Positions 33,680 to 43,152 are shown, counted from the first letter of the stretch. The stretch is 64,000 nucleotides of DNA from an uncultured Chitinophagaceae bacterium (GCA_937873715.1 CALMYJ010000020.1:1-64000), one strand, 5' to 3'. A program made the numbers and translations. Notes: generated by a model not told the origin, from the letters alone.

Positions 33680-34788
33680 ATGCACAAAAAAAAATATTAC
33701 TGGTACAACTTTATTCCAATGGTGACTGCCTGTATGCCACTGCTATTGCCAGGCAAATCAAACATGATTTCCCGGGCTGTTCCCTTACCTGGATGATTGC
33801 TTCCTTTTGCCGCAATATTATTTTACACAATCCTTTTTTGGATGCGGTAGAGCCCATAGATAGTGTTGCCAAAAACGATGCCGCAGCACTGCGGCAGCTT
33901 AAGCGAAAAGTATTTGCCCGAAAAGCGGCCGGAGAATTTCAAGAAGTATTTTTTATTCATAATGGCGATACCAACCAGGCATATTATGATGGCTGCATCC
34001 GCAGCAGTATCCTCAGGGCTTATGGCAAACCGGTAACGGTGCCACTCACTCCTGTGCTTCAACTTTCCGATGCAGAAAAGCAAAAAGCCGCTGCCTTTGC
34101 AACACAACACCAATTAATTCGTTTCAGGCATGTAATACTATTTGAATATGCACCACAAAGTGGCCAGTCGGCCATTACAGCCCTACAGGCTTTAGAAATA
34201 GCTGGTGAAATAGCCAAGCAAAAAAATGCCGCTATCATACTTTCCTCTGCTAATGCCATCAGCAGCAATATTACCGGTATTATAGATGGCAGCACCCTTA
34301 CGTTAAGAGAAACTGCCGCTCTTACACACTACTGTACATTTTTGCTGGGTAGTTCATCCGGCATAACGTGGATCAGTACGGCAGATGCCGCAAAACAACT
34401 GCCCATGGTACAGTTGCTTAATCCAAATGCGGTATGGATTAATCCGATATCAAGAGATTTTGAACGCTTTGGCTTTTCGACAAGCGGATTGATTGAGCTT
34501 ACAGACTATCCTAAAGAAAAAATTATTGACTGTGTATGCACCGCACTCGATAATTTTTCGGCAGCCAAAGCAGCGTACAACCAAATTATACCCCTGCATT
34601 TTAAAAGCACCAAAAATATTGTATACAACCTGCTTTGTTACCTTGAGTTGGGCGCCATTATAAAACACATACAGGTAAACCGTGAAGTATACGGCAATCA
34701 TCCCGGCTTATATAAACAGGTAATAGCGGGCTTCCTGATTTTTCCGTTCAGGTTAGTTAAGAATATTATTACGAAAAAACGCAAGTAA
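33676..34788 (+). CDS. Glycosyltransferase family 9 (heptosyltransferase-like)
   Basis: The 370-aa protein has the GT9 pattern: ILLVQLYSNGDCLYATAIARQI with the conserved G-D-x-L/A loop, a HNGD segment and a LTLRETAALTHYCTFLLGSSSG donor-binding region. GT9 enzymes transfer heptose or related sugars onto lipopolysaccharide core at the inner-membrane face. The C-terminal hydrophobic and basic stretch (FLIFPFRLVKNIITKKRK) fits membrane association. It is the last gene of the operon. Confidence 0.85.
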   Translation: MNAQKKILLVQLYSNGDCLYATAIARQIKHDFPGCSLTWMIASFCRNIILHNPFLDAVEPIDSVAKNDAAALRQLKRKVFARKAAGEFQEVFFIHNGDTNQAYYDGCIRSSILRAYGKPVTVPLTPVLQLSDAEKQKAAAFATQHQLIRFRHVILFEYAPQSGQSAITALQALEIAGEIAKQKNAAIILSSANAISSNITGIIDGSTLTLRETAALTHYCTFLLGSSSGITWISTADAAKQLPMVQLLNPNAVWINPISRDFERFGFSTSGLIELTDYPKEKIIDCVCTALDNFSAAKAAYNQIIPLHFKSTKNIVYNLLCYLELGAIIKHIQVNREVYGNHPGLYKQVIAGFLIFPFRLVKNIITKKRK

Positions 34789-34804
34789 TCAGCTTAAATC
34801 CAGG

Positions 34805-36112
34805 TTACTCTTTGATAAACTTTGTATGTGTTGACTTGCCATCCCTATCCGTAAACTGTGCTATATACATTCCGGGAATTAATGTGGATACAGTTATAAT
34901 TTTGTTACCAGGTTGTACATTTTCGGTAAGCATGAGCCGCCCCTTAATGTCGAATACTTTAAGTACAGTACTATTCCCGGGATTATTTACCTGCAAATAG
35001 TCATGCACGGGGTTGGGCCATATAGAAATCGACTGTTTGCCCGTATTGCCAACTTTTATAACCGGTGAATATTTAAAACTTCCATCTAAATCTTCCATTT
35101 TTAACCTGTACAGCACTACACCTCCACCCTCAACAATATCGGAGTAGCTATACGTATTGTTGCTGCTGCCATCTTTTTTTTGTACTATACCAATATTGGT
35201 AAAATCAATACCATTTATACTACGTTGAACAACGAACCTGTTAAAATTTAGTTCATCCGCCGTTTTCCAGTTCAACAACTTTTGATTACCATAATTTGCT
35301 GCTTCAAAAGAAATTAACCTTACCGGCGTAGTATTTTGTACGCCAAATAACAAACGCATCCCCTGATAGCCGGCGCACAAGCTGGTAAATTCATAGCCAT
35401 ACCTGAACCGGGATACGTCTGCAGCACTCATCTGAAATTCAGCATAGTAATTACCAGACCCATAATCCACCACATATACATTTTTGGAGGCAACAGGAAA
35501 AGTAGTGGAAAAACCTGCAGGTGGTTGGCTGCCCGGCCAGGGTATTTTGGCAGCGCTAAAACCTGGCTTGCTGGTGGGGTTATTACCTGTGAAATTGATG
35601 GAGTTTAGTATCCATGCAGAACTTTCCGGATTCAATATTTCGAAAGACAACCATTCACCAAAACTGAGTGTTTCTATACTTTCAAGTGTAATATTGGCGT
35701 GATGTAAGCCATTAAGTACATTATCTCTTTCTCCTGCAAAATTTAAATCTTTATAAATTTCAAATTCAAATAAAAAACCTCCCCATCCACCAAAGCCTGC
35801 TCTAAAGGGATCGCCACAGGTTTTAGGCACATTTGCACCAACAGAATTACCATTAGGGTCGTGAGCAATGTGGGTAACCTTTACCCAAAGATTATTATTT
35901 TGAAAATCACTAACAGGAAAGAATATTCCGGTATTGAAAAGTGGGTGACTGGATGGCGCAGTTGTAAAATTGAAACTGCTTAAATTATTGCCTGAAGACG
36001 TAAGGTTATTAGCGGAAGCGGTATAATAAATACTATTTTTAAAATCTACATTCTGTGCCCTTAAAACAGGTAAAAAAAAGCAATAAAACAACAATACATA
36101 AGCAGTTCTCAT
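34805..36112 (-). CDS. T9SS-secreted protein of unknown function
   Basis: The 435-aa protein has a signal peptide (AYVLLFYCFFLPVLRAQ). A middle domain of about 230 aa is beta-rich and unrecognised (GGWGGFLFEFEIYKDL). A fibronectin-like region follows (VRLISFEAANYGNQKLLNWKTADELNFNRF, a common Bacteroidota module just before the sorting signal), and a type A T9SS sorting domain closes it (SIWPNPVHDYLQVN to HTKFIKE). It is convergent with the GT9 operon. I cannot assign an activity to the middle domain. Confidence 0.85.
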   Translation of the reverse strand: MRTAYVLLFYCFFLPVLRAQNVDFKNSIYYTASANNLTSSGNNLSSFNFTTAPSSHPLFNTGIFFPVSDFQNNNLWVKVTHIAHDPNGNSVGANVPKTCGDPFRAGFGGWGGFLFEFEIYKDLNFAGERDNVLNGLHHANITLESIETLSFGEWLSFEILNPESSAWILNSINFTGNNPTSKPGFSAAKIPWPGSQPPAGFSTTFPVASKNVYVVDYGSGNYYAEFQMSAADVSRFRYGYEFTSLCAGYQGMRLLFGVQNTTPVRLISFEAANYGNQKLLNWKTADELNFNRFVVQRSINGIDFTNIGIVQKKDGSSNNTYSYSDIVEGGGVVLYRLKMEDLDGSFKYSPVIKVGNTGKQSISIWPNPVHDYLQVNNPGNSTVLKVFDIKGRLMLTENVQPGNKIITVSTLIPGMYIAQFTDRDGKSTHTKFIKE

Positions 36113-36417
36113 AAAAGTTATTTGTGTAAAATTAATGAAATATATTATTAGTCACTTTGATACTATTATGTTCCCTATCCCTCCCCTTCGCACAAATCAA
36201 CCACAACGAGTGAATTCTTTCAGTCTCTATGCAGTACAAAAAATACAGGCCTGGTTATACTACAGATAAGTGCCATCCCCCTCGCTAATCTTTAAGACAT
36301 TGAATCACCCGGCTACAAAAATTCATTTTTTATATTTTCAATCTTAAATATCTAACAATATACCTTTATTTCATTATATAATCTGCAAAAAAACAATTAC
36401 CTACCTTTGAGCAAACA
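36113..36417. other. Divergent spacer, 305 bp
   Basis: This gap separates two divergent genes and must hold both promoters. Towards the nuclease there is TACCTTTG (36402-36409), a full -7 match, eight bases before the ATG. No clear -33 TTG, palindrome or RNA motif is visible, and no gene. Confidence 0.5.
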
Positions 36418-37716
36418 ATGATGATGACACTCCTCCGCTTAGTGTTTTGTTTGTTGCCGTTGTTTTCTTTTGCCCAGTCGCCCGAGGCGCTGATCAGGAA
36501 AACTGAAACCGAACTTCAACAACTTAAAAAGAAAGAAGACAGCCTGCTGCTCCGGCTGGAAGATTATAAGTTTGCCCAACTCCGGATAGACCTGGATAAA
36601 AACGGCCTGCCTAAATTACAGACCAACGAAGAAGTAGTGTACCACCTGGCATACGCATTGGTATATGATGAGCACCATGAGCAGGCCAAATGGGTAGCCC
36701 ATATTATACTTCCCGATGTACAAAGGGGCAACGAAGGCCGCAGTAACGACTTCAGGCCCGACCCCCTGGTAAAAACCGGCTCTGCCGTGGAAACAGACTA
36801 TTTTTTACGCATACCCATTACGGATAGCACTTTTAAATACGATGGTTTCGGTTTCGACCGTGGCCACCTGGCACCTTCTGCCGACTTCAGGTACTCCAAA
36901 AGAGCACTTTCAGAAAGTTATTACTACTCCAATATGTCTCCCCAAAAAGCAGACCTTAATCGTGGCCGATGGGCCGAGTTGGAAGATGTACTCCGGGAAT
37001 ATGTGGTTCGCAATAAAGTGCAGCTATATGTAGTGAGTGGAGGCATACTTAAGCCAGAATTACAAAAAATTGAACGGGGCACCAATAAAGTAAGTATACC
37101 GGAAGCTTATTTTAAAGTAGCGCTTGATCTGGATAATAAACAGGCTATCGGCTTTATCATGCCCAATAAAGCCTGCGAATACCCCGTGTTGAATTATGCC
37201 TGTACGATAGACAGCATTGAGCAGGTAACCGGTATCGACTTTTTTGCCCAACTGCCAAAGGATATGCAGGAAAAACTCGAATCTGCCTACAACCCCAAAA
37301 ACTGGGCAGGCAGTAAAGAGCAAAACGATGTACTGCCGCTAAAGCCCGAATCGTTGCCCCGCAACACTTTTAATACCATACAGGCTCAATACTATATGGG
37401 TAAAAATGAAACAATACGGGTATGCGGTACCGTTGTAAGCACCAAGCTATCAGCCAAAGGAAATATTTTTATCAACCTCGATAAAAGATTCCCCAACCAG
37501 GTTTTCAGTATCAGCATCTTTAAAGACAAAGTGGTAAACTTCAGCTATAACCCCGATGAATACCTGGCCGGAAAAACAATTTGTGTAACCGGGAAAGTTA
37601 CTAACCAAAACGGTACACCTACTATTAATGTTGCTAACGAAAATGCTATTGAAATTACGGATGAAGAAACTTTGCAAAACGGGAAACCAATGCCAGCTTC
37701 ACCAACAGCCTTATAA
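36418..37716 (+). CDS. Secreted DNA/RNA non-specific endonuclease with C-terminal OB-fold
   Basis: The 432-aa protein has a signal peptide (LLRLVFCLLPLFSFAQ), a short coiled coil (ALIRKTETELQQLKKKEDSLL), and a beta-beta-alpha-metal nuclease domain with the catalytic DRGH motif at residues 147-150 (GFDRGHLAPSADF) and a metal-binding asparagine in MSPQKADLNRG. The last 110 residues form an OB-fold-like domain (IRVCGTVVSTKLSAKGNIFINL, then VTGKVTNQNGTPTINV) that could bind nucleic acid. The likely job is digestion of extracellular DNA or RNA for nutrients or biofilm turnover. Confidence 0.9.
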   Translation: MMMTLLRLVFCLLPLFSFAQSPEALIRKTETELQQLKKKEDSLLLRLEDYKFAQLRIDLDKNGLPKLQTNEEVVYHLAYALVYDEHHEQAKWVAHIILPDVQRGNEGRSNDFRPDPLVKTGSAVETDYFLRIPITDSTFKYDGFGFDRGHLAPSADFRYSKRALSESYYYSNMSPQKADLNRGRWAELEDVLREYVVRNKVQLYVVSGGILKPELQKIERGTNKVSIPEAYFKVALDLDNKQAIGFIMPNKACEYPVLNYACTIDSIEQVTGIDFFAQLPKDMQEKLESAYNPKNWAGSKEQNDVLPLKPESLPRNTFNTIQAQYYMGKNETIRVCGTVVSTKLSAKGNIFINLDKRFPNQVFSISIFKDKVVNFSYNPDEYLAGKTICVTGKVTNQNGTPTINVANENAIEITDEETLQNGKPMPASPTAL

Positions 37717-37838
37717 AAATATAGCTGGCCATTACACTATTTCATCCCAATAATTTAAAGCCTTTAAAAGCTGTTGTTTTGCATAAAGTGAAACAGGCAG
37801 TACCCTGCCCTTTTACCAGTTAATCTTATCTTGCAGCC

Positions 37839-38915
37839 ATGCCCCTTTTTTCTGCATTAACCATTACACAGTTTAAAAACTACGACTATGCCCGGTATGC
37901 TTTTACCGAAAAAGTTGTTGGTATTTGCGGACTAAATGGCCAAGGGAAAACCAATATGCTGGATGCCTTGTATTACCTGTGCTTTACCAAAAGTTATTTT
38001 ACCGCAACAGACAGTTTAAATATCCGCTTTGGCCTGGATGGTTTCAGGCTGGAAGCACAAACAACCGACAACCAGAAGATAGTGTGCATACACCGTGGCA
38101 GTGCAGGCAAAAAAGAGCTGTTTCTAAATGACATTCCCTACAACAAATTTTCGGAACATATCGGCAAGTTTCCGGCTGTGATGGTAGCCCCGGATGATGC
38201 TGAGCTTATTAGCAGCGGCAGCGAAATACGCCGCCGTTTTTTAGATACCCTCATCTGCCAGGTAAATAACAACTACCTGCAGCAACTGGTTAATTACAAC
38301 AAAACTTTGCAGCAGCGCAACAGCCTCCTAAAACGCTTTACCGAACAAGGACATAGCGATTACACCCTGCTGGAGGTTTTAGATAACCAATTGATACAAC
38401 CGGCCGAATACATTTACCAGCAACGCTTTGAATATACCCGCCAGTTAATTTCACTTGCTCAAAAAGAATATGCCCAAATAACAGCAGGCAGCGAGGCAGT
38501 AACAATACAATACAGTAGCCAGTTGCATAACACTCCCCTGCATCAACTACTGCTGCAAAACCGTAATAAAGACCAGGTACTGCAACGCACTACTGCGGGC
38601 ATACACCGGGACGATTTGGAACTGTTACTTCACCAGCAGCCCTTTAAAAATACAGCCTCGCAGGGCCAGCGCAAAAGCCTGCTTTTTGCACTCAAACTGG
38701 CCGAATTTGAAATTTTAAAAAACGAAAAAGGCCAGGCTCCTTTATTACTATTGGATGATGTATTTGAAAAATTAGATGACAACCGCATAACCCAGCTACT
38801 GCAACGGGTATGCCGCGAAAACAACGGGCAGGTACTCATTACCGATACCCACTGCCAAAGGCTGGAAGACGCTTTTAAAGCCATGCAAATTGCTTATCAA
38901 ATTATAAGTTTATAA
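37839..38915 (+). CDS. recF: DNA replication and repair protein RecF
   Basis: The 358-aa ABC/SMC-like ATPase has Walker A GLNGQGKT at residues 31-38, the ABC signature in ASQGQRKSLLFALKLAE and Walker B LLLLDDVFEKLD. RecF helps load RecA at single-strand gaps with RecO and RecR. Length is typical. It stands alone here rather than next to dnaA, dnaN or gyrB, as is common in Bacteroidota. A LEA-like lipoprotein gene follows 51 bp downstream. Confidence 0.96.
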   Translation: MPLFSALTITQFKNYDYARYAFTEKVVGICGLNGQGKTNMLDALYYLCFTKSYFTATDSLNIRFGLDGFRLEAQTTDNQKIVCIHRGSAGKKELFLNDIPYNKFSEHIGKFPAVMVAPDDAELISSGSEIRRRFLDTLICQVNNNYLQQLVNYNKTLQQRNSLLKRFTEQGHSDYTLLEVLDNQLIQPAEYIYQQRFEYTRQLISLAQKEYAQITAGSEAVTIQYSSQLHNTPLHQLLLQNRNKDQVLQRTTAGIHRDDLELLLHQQPFKNTASQGQRKSLLFALKLAEFEILKNEKGQAPLLLLDDVFEKLDDNRITQLLQRVCRENNGQVLITDTHCQRLEDAFKAMQIAYQIISL

Positions 38916-38966
38916 AATTGGCTAAACGGCGATTATCCTTGCCCAACAAATACCTACTTTTAATTC

Positions 38967-39419
38967 ATGAAGTGTAAACCTGCTCTCCTGCTGGCATGTA
39001 TTAGTTTTTTACTGTGCTGCTGCAGTACGCCCAAAGAACTGGAATACCGGGATTTCAGAAACTTTACGATTCAAAAAATAAGTTTTGCCAGTACTAAAGT
39101 GCGGATGGAGCTGATTTACTATAACCCAAATAGCTTTGGCCTCCAGCTTAAGCAAACCGAGTTGGATATTTACCTGAATGGACACTACCTTGGCCATACC
39201 GTACAGGAGCACCAGGTAACCATGCCCCGTAAAATGGATTTTGCCATTCCCATACAGGTGGATGCCGACATGAAAAACCTGGTAAAAAATGGGCTAACCC
39301 TTTTGTTTAATAAAACAGTAACGGTAAAGGTTACCGGCAAAATAAAAGCCGGTAAAGCAAATGTTTTTATGAATATCCCGGTGAATTATGAAGGCCAGCA
39401 TTCCTTTGTACTTTTTTAA
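38967..39419 (+). CDS. LEA type 2-like lipoprotein
   Basis: The 150-aa protein has a lipoprotein signal peptide with the lipobox around LLCCCS. The rest is one LEA type 2 (NDR1/HIN1-like) beta domain: VRMELIYYNPNSFGLQLKQ is the characteristic N-P-N-x-x-G turn, followed by TELDIYLNGHYLGH. Related bacterial proteins are lipid-anchored in the periplasm and linked to desiccation or membrane stress, though proof is scarce. Confidence 0.85.
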   Translation: MKCKPALLLACISFLLCCCSTPKELEYRDFRNFTIQKISFASTKVRMELIYYNPNSFGLQLKQTELDIYLNGHYLGHTVQEHQVTMPRKMDFAIPIQVDADMKNLVKNGLTLLFNKTVTVKVTGKIKAGKANVFMNIPVNYEGQHSFVLF

Positions 39420-39426
39420 ATAAAAA

Positions 39427-39445
39427 CCCCGGGACGTTCCCGGGG
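39427..39445 (-). terminator. Terminator hairpin of the HMA gene
   Basis: CCCCGGGA-CGT-TCCCGGGG is a perfect 8-bp GC-rich stem. The minus-strand side runs into TTTTTA, the plus side into TGAGTG, so it serves the minus-strand HMA gene. The convergent lipoprotein transcript may also fold it. Confidence 0.85.
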
Positions 39446-39474
39446 TGAGTGTATATTTTTCAATTTAAATACTG

Positions 39475-39852
39475 TTATTCTTTTTTATCCTGGGCCGGCT
39501 GTTCAGTAACAGGCACAGCCGGTTTTTTACAACACTTGGGTAATTTTTTGTAAGCGGTTTCTTCAGCCGTTTCATCATCAGCATCGTAACCTGCATTGGC
39601 AATAGCAGTTCGCAGTTGTTCAATATTATTCCTGTCGGTGAGGTAAGTAACCGTAGTTGTTTTCTTTTTATAATCTACTTTCACGGATGACACTCCCGGC
39701 TCCCGGCTCAGGTACGATTCAATCCTGTTCTTACACATTTCACACTGCACAGTAGGTGTTTGTATCACCACTTTATTAGAAGTTTTTTGCTGTGCAAATG
39801 CAGTAGCAGTAAATGCCAGCATGACAAACACAGATAGTTTAATTGCTTTCAT
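39475..39852 (-). CDS. Secreted heavy-metal-associated (HMA) domain protein
   Basis: The 125-aa protein has a signal peptide (SVFVMLAFTATAFAQ) and one HMA domain with the metal-binding C37-E-M-C40 in VQCEMCKNRIESYL. The tail adds a second cysteine pair (KLPKCCKKP). It probably binds copper or a similar soft metal in the periplasm as a chaperone or scavenger. No metal-efflux pump lies nearby. It sits 25 bp downstream of pyrE on the same strand. Confidence 0.88.
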   Translation of the reverse strand: MKAIKLSVFVMLAFTATAFAQQKTSNKVVIQTPTVQCEMCKNRIESYLSREPGVSSVKVDYKKKTTTVTYLTDRNNIEQLRTAIANAGYDADDETAEETAYKKLPKCCKKPAVPVTEQPAQDKKE

Positions 39853-39877
39853 TATTTAAAATTTTTGCTTCGTAAAG

Positions 39878-40513
39878 TTAGGCATTTACGCCCCAGCCTG
39901 CCGGATTTTTACGCCAGTTTAACAAAGTGGCTTCATCCGCAGCCGTAACTATATTTTTTTGCAATGCCTGCTCAATTAAAGCGGGGTAATTGGTGAGAGA
40001 GAAATAAGGCACCCCTGCCGCAGCAAATGCCTGATCTGCTACCGGGAACCCATAGGTAAAAATAGAAACCATGCCGGCTACCTCCAGTCCTTCTTTCCGG
40101 AGTACATCCACCACCTGCAGGCTGCTTTTGCCGGTAGAAATTAAATCTTCAATCACCACCACTTGTTGCCCCGGTTCATAAAATCCTTCTACCTGGTTGC
40201 CCAGCCCGTGTTCTTTGGGTTTGGGCCGCACATAAATATAGGGCAGCTTCAACTGGTCCGCCGCCATAGCGCCCCAGGCAATACCGGCGGTGGCCACACC
40301 AGCCAGCAGTTGGGCCTCAGGAAATTTTTCGAACACCACATTGCACATTTCACTTTTAATAAACTCCCGAACGTAGGGGAAAGAAAGCACTTTACGGTTA
40401 TCGCAGTAAATAGGGCTTTTCCAGCCGCTGGCCCAGGTAAAGGGCTGCTGAGGATTTAACTTTATTGCATTAACTTGTAACAGTTTTTCAGCTACAGCTT
40501 TTTCATTTGTCAT
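39878..40513 (-). CDS. pyrE: Orotate phosphoribosyltransferase
   Basis: The 211-aa protein converts orotate and PRPP to OMP in pyrimidine synthesis. It has the PRPP-binding motif VVVIEDLISTGKSSLQ and the orotate-site region PFTWASGWKSPIYCDNR, with the flexible-loop lysines in RPKPKEHGLGNQVEG. The minus-strand promoter has TAATTTTG (40525-40518), a few bases before the ATG. pyrB and pyrR lie about 2 kb further on, on the same strand. Confidence 0.96.
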   Translation of the reverse strand: MTNEKAVAEKLLQVNAIKLNPQQPFTWASGWKSPIYCDNRKVLSFPYVREFIKSEMCNVVFEKFPEAQLLAGVATAGIAWGAMAADQLKLPYIYVRPKPKEHGLGNQVEGFYEPGQQVVVIEDLISTGKSSLQVVDVLRKEGLEVAGMVSIFTYGFPVADQAFAAAGVPYFSLTNYPALIEQALQKNIVTAADEATLLNWRKNPAGWGVNA

Positions 40514-40555
40514 GCTGCAAAATTAGGATTGCAAACCTGCCCTTGAAATTTTGTT

Positions 40556-41182
40556 ATGCACATCAAAATATATTTTGGCGATAAACCGGTGTTCCTTTGC
40601 GATGAGATTAACCAGGAACTAAATGAAATACTGCACCACCCCGATGCGGTTTTTATTGATGAACTATCCAATGCTGCCCTTAAATCTTTACTGCACGAAA
40701 TAAAGAAGGAGGAGTTTCATGCCGGTGTGGTATGGAATACTGATTTGGACAAACTGAAGAAAGCTTTTTTAAAAAATTTTCACCTTATTGAAGCCGCAGG
40801 CGGTATTGTGCAAAATGATAAAAAAGAAATTCTATTTATAGAACGCCTGGGTAAATGGGATCTGCCCAAAGGTAAAATGGAAAAAGGCGAAAGCCCTGAA
40901 ACCTGTGCGGTACGTGAGGTGGAAGAAGAAACCGGCGTAACCCAACTGCAGCTAAAAAAGAAAACCGGCGAAACCTATCATACTTACGATGAGTTTGGCA
41001 AACATATTTTAAAGCTTACCCACTGGTACCAGATGGTCTGCCCTTCGGGCCAAAACACTACACCGCAAACAGAGGAATTTATTACCGAAATAAAATGGGT
41101 AAAAAAGCATCACCTTGATGAAGTGCTGCATAATACCTATCCCTCGATAAAAGATATTATACAGCAATTTTTGGCCCGCTAA
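40556..41182 (+). CDS. Nudix hydrolase
   Basis: The 208-aa protein has a complete Nudix box around residues 100-125 (GKMEKGESPETCAVREVEEE, then TGV). An N-terminal extension of about 80 aa has no obvious domain (IKIYFGDKPVFLCDEINQEL). Nudix enzymes hydrolyse nucleoside diphosphates linked to another group, and the substrate here is not predictable. It is divergent from pyrE and convergent with the thioesterase gene. Confidence 0.92.
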   Translation: MHIKIYFGDKPVFLCDEINQELNEILHHPDAVFIDELSNAALKSLLHEIKKEEFHAGVVWNTDLDKLKKAFLKNFHLIEAAGGIVQNDKKEILFIERLGKWDLPKGKMEKGESPETCAVREVEEETGVTQLQLKKKTGETYHTYDEFGKHILKLTHWYQMVCPSGQNTTPQTEEFITEIKWVKKHHLDEVLHNTYPSIKDIIQQFLAR

Positions 41183-41185
41183 ATT

Positions 41186-41617
41186 TTACAGGGCTTTATT
41201 GAGTACCGCCATCGTAAGCCTGCTGATGCATATCAGCCTTTCGGCATCATCGTAAATTTTTATATCCCACACATGCGTGGTGGCACCCAGGTGCAATGGG
41301 GTAGCGATACCCGTTACATAGCCCTGCCTGGCACTGCGGATATGGTTGGCATTAATTTCGAGGCCCACGCAAATAAATTTATTAGGATCAAGTGCTAATT
41401 GTGCGGCTATGCTGCCTGCAGTTTCGGCCAGGGTGCAGCTTGCACCGCCATGCAGTAATCCGTAAGGTTGCTTGGTACGGCTGTCTACAGGCATACGCAT
41501 TTTAAGATAATCGCTGCCTATTTCCACCCATTCCATACCCAGGTGTTGGGCCATAGTGCCTTCAAGGAGTGGTTCAAGGTCGGCAAGCTTTAATGATTTG
41601 TTGTACCAGATAGGCAT
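41186..41617 (-). CDS. PaaI/YbdB-type hotdog thioesterase
   Basis: The 143-aa hotdog protein has the family core LLHGGASCTLAETAGSIAA (the H-G-G and the acidic E of the active site) and VGLEINANHIRSARQGYVTG. It resembles acyl-CoA thioesterases such as EntH/YbdB and DHNA-CoA hydrolases. Since this organism appears to use the futalosine route to menaquinone, a DHNA-CoA role is unlikely. It lies 12 bp from the coaD end on the same strand. Confidence 0.88.
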   Translation of the reverse strand: MPIWYNKSLKLADLEPLLEGTMAQHLGMEWVEIGSDYLKMRMPVDSRTKQPYGLLHGGASCTLAETAGSIAAQLALDPNKFICVGLEINANHIRSARQGYVTGIATPLHLGATTHVWDIKIYDDAERLICISRLTMAVLNKAL

Positions 41618-41629
41618 AATAGGATTTTT

Positions 41630-42112
41630 TCAGTTCATCAGTTTTGTTTTTTGTATAGAAGCATACACTACATCGGGCAGAAACTGCGATACATCACCAC
41701 CGTTACGCAGCACATCTCTCACCAGTGTGGATGCTACCGAAGTATATTGAGGCAGGCAGGTTAAAAAAACAGTTTCAATACCTGTTGCAATACTCCTGTT
41801 CATATCAGCTATTGCTTTTTCGTATTCAAAATCGCTTACATAGCGGATGCCCCTCAAAATAAAATTAGCGCCTACTTTTTTGCAGCAGTTTACGGTTAAC
41901 CCATCGTACACCACTGCATCAATTTTTGGTTCGTGGGCATAAATCTCTTTCAGCCACTGCAGGCGCTGCTCTTCTTTAAACATAGGCACTTTAGCGGCAT
42001 TGCGGCCAATACCAATTATAATTTTATCAAACAATGGCAGTGCCCTGTTGATGATATCCGTATGGCCATACGTGATAGGGTCGAATGTGCCGGGAAAAAG
42101 ACAGATACGCAT
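41630..42112 (-). CDS. coaD: Phosphopantetheine adenylyltransferase
   Basis: The 160-aa protein adenylates 4'-phosphopantetheine to dephospho-CoA. It has the nucleotidyltransferase TxGH motif region (FPGTFDPITYGHTDII) and the late signature in DVSQFLPDVVYASI. The frame begins 13 codons earlier, but the ATG at 42112 (MRICLFPGTFDP) is the conserved start. It is likely co-transcribed with the thioesterase. Confidence 0.96.
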   Translation of the reverse strand: MRICLFPGTFDPITYGHTDIINRALPLFDKIIIGIGRNAAKVPMFKEEQRLQWLKEIYAHEPKIDAVVYDGLTVNCCKKVGANFILRGIRYVSDFEYEKAIADMNRSIATGIETVFLTCLPQYTSVASTLVRDVLRNGGDVSQFLPDVVYASIQKTKLMN

Positions 42113-42219
42113 GAATGATAATTGGTTAATTGAAAATGGATAATTCAACAATTCACTTAATAGCTTTTATGCCCCTTACAACTTTATTGCCAGCATAAAA
42201 CATTTGCTCTTAATAGTAT

Positions 42220-43152
42220 TTACTTACTTCCTTTATTTCCGGCTAAAAGATACAACACGGCCATCCTTACTGCAACACCATTTTCTACCTGCTGCAAAAT
42301 AATAGACTGTGTGCTATCGGCTACATCACTATCAATTTCAACCCCCCGGTTAATAGGCCCCGGGTGCATAATTACGATTTCTTTTCCAAGGCTGTTGAGC
42401 AGTTTTTTATTTACACCATAAGCAAGGTTGTATTCCCTGAGGGATGAAAACAATACCTGGTTTTGCCGCTCCAGTTGAATACGCAGCACATTGGCTACAT
42501 CGCACCACTGCAGGGCTTTTTTAAGATTATATTCTACCGGAACATCCAGTGCTTCGGTAATATACTTAGGTATTAAAGTAGGCGGACCGGCCACCATCAC
42601 TTCGGCACCCATTTTTTTTAATAAATAAATATTGCTGAGCGCCACCCTGGAGTGCATGATATCGCCAATGAGTACTATTTTTTTTCCTTCCAGTCCGCCG
42701 GTTTTTTCGGTGATGGAAAACGCATCGAGCAGGGCCTGCGTGGGATGCTCGTTGATACCATCGCCGGCATTTACAATTGCGGCAGGGATATGCTTTGCCA
42801 AAAAATGTGGTGCGCCGCTGGCGCTGTGCCGCATCACCACCATATCCACTTTCATACTGAGGATATTGTTAACGGTATCCAGCAGTGTTTCGCCTTTAGA
42901 TACGGATGAACCGGATGCTGTAAAATTGATGGTATCGGCACCCAGTCTTTTTTCGGCCAGCTCAAAAGAGATACGGGTACGGGTGCTGTTTTCGTAAAAA
43001 AGGTTGACGATGGTAACATCCCGTAAAGAGGGCACTTTTTTTACAGGGCGCTGCAATACTTCTTTAAACTGTGCAGCGGTAGATAAAATAAGGGAAATAT
43101 CCTGCGGGCTAAGGTCTTTAATGCCGAGTAAATGTTTGGTGGATAGTTGCAT
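42220..43152 (-). CDS. pyrB: Aspartate carbamoyltransferase catalytic subunit
   Basis: The 310-aa enzyme condenses carbamoyl phosphate with aspartate in pyrimidine synthesis. Carbamoyl-phosphate binding is at ENSTRTRISFELAEKRLGAD and HPTQALLDAF. No pyrI regulatory subunit follows. It lies 86 bp downstream of pyrR on the same strand, so both probably form a pyr operon. No attenuation hairpin is obvious in the gap. Confidence 0.97.
   Translation of the reverse strand: MQLSTKHLLGIKDLSPQDISLILSTAAQFKEVLQRPVKKVPSLRDVTIVNLFYENSTRTRISFELAEKRLGADTINFTASGSSVSKGETLLDTVNNILSMKVDMVVMRHSASGAPHFLAKHIPAAIVNAGDGINEHPTQALLDAFSITEKTGGLEGKKIVLIGDIMHSRVALSNIYLLKKMGAEVMVAGPPTLIPKYITEALDVPVEYNLKKALQWCDVANVLRIQLERQNQVLFSSLREYNLAYGVNKKLLNSLGKEIVIMHPGPINRGVEIDSDVADSTQSIILQQVENGVAVRMAVLYLLAGNKGSK

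Noticed and set aside
41186..41617. Thioesterase considered as DHNA-CoA hydrolase (MenI)
   Set aside because: mqnA shows a futalosine menaquinone route, in which DHNA-CoA is not an intermediate, so that role is unlikely.
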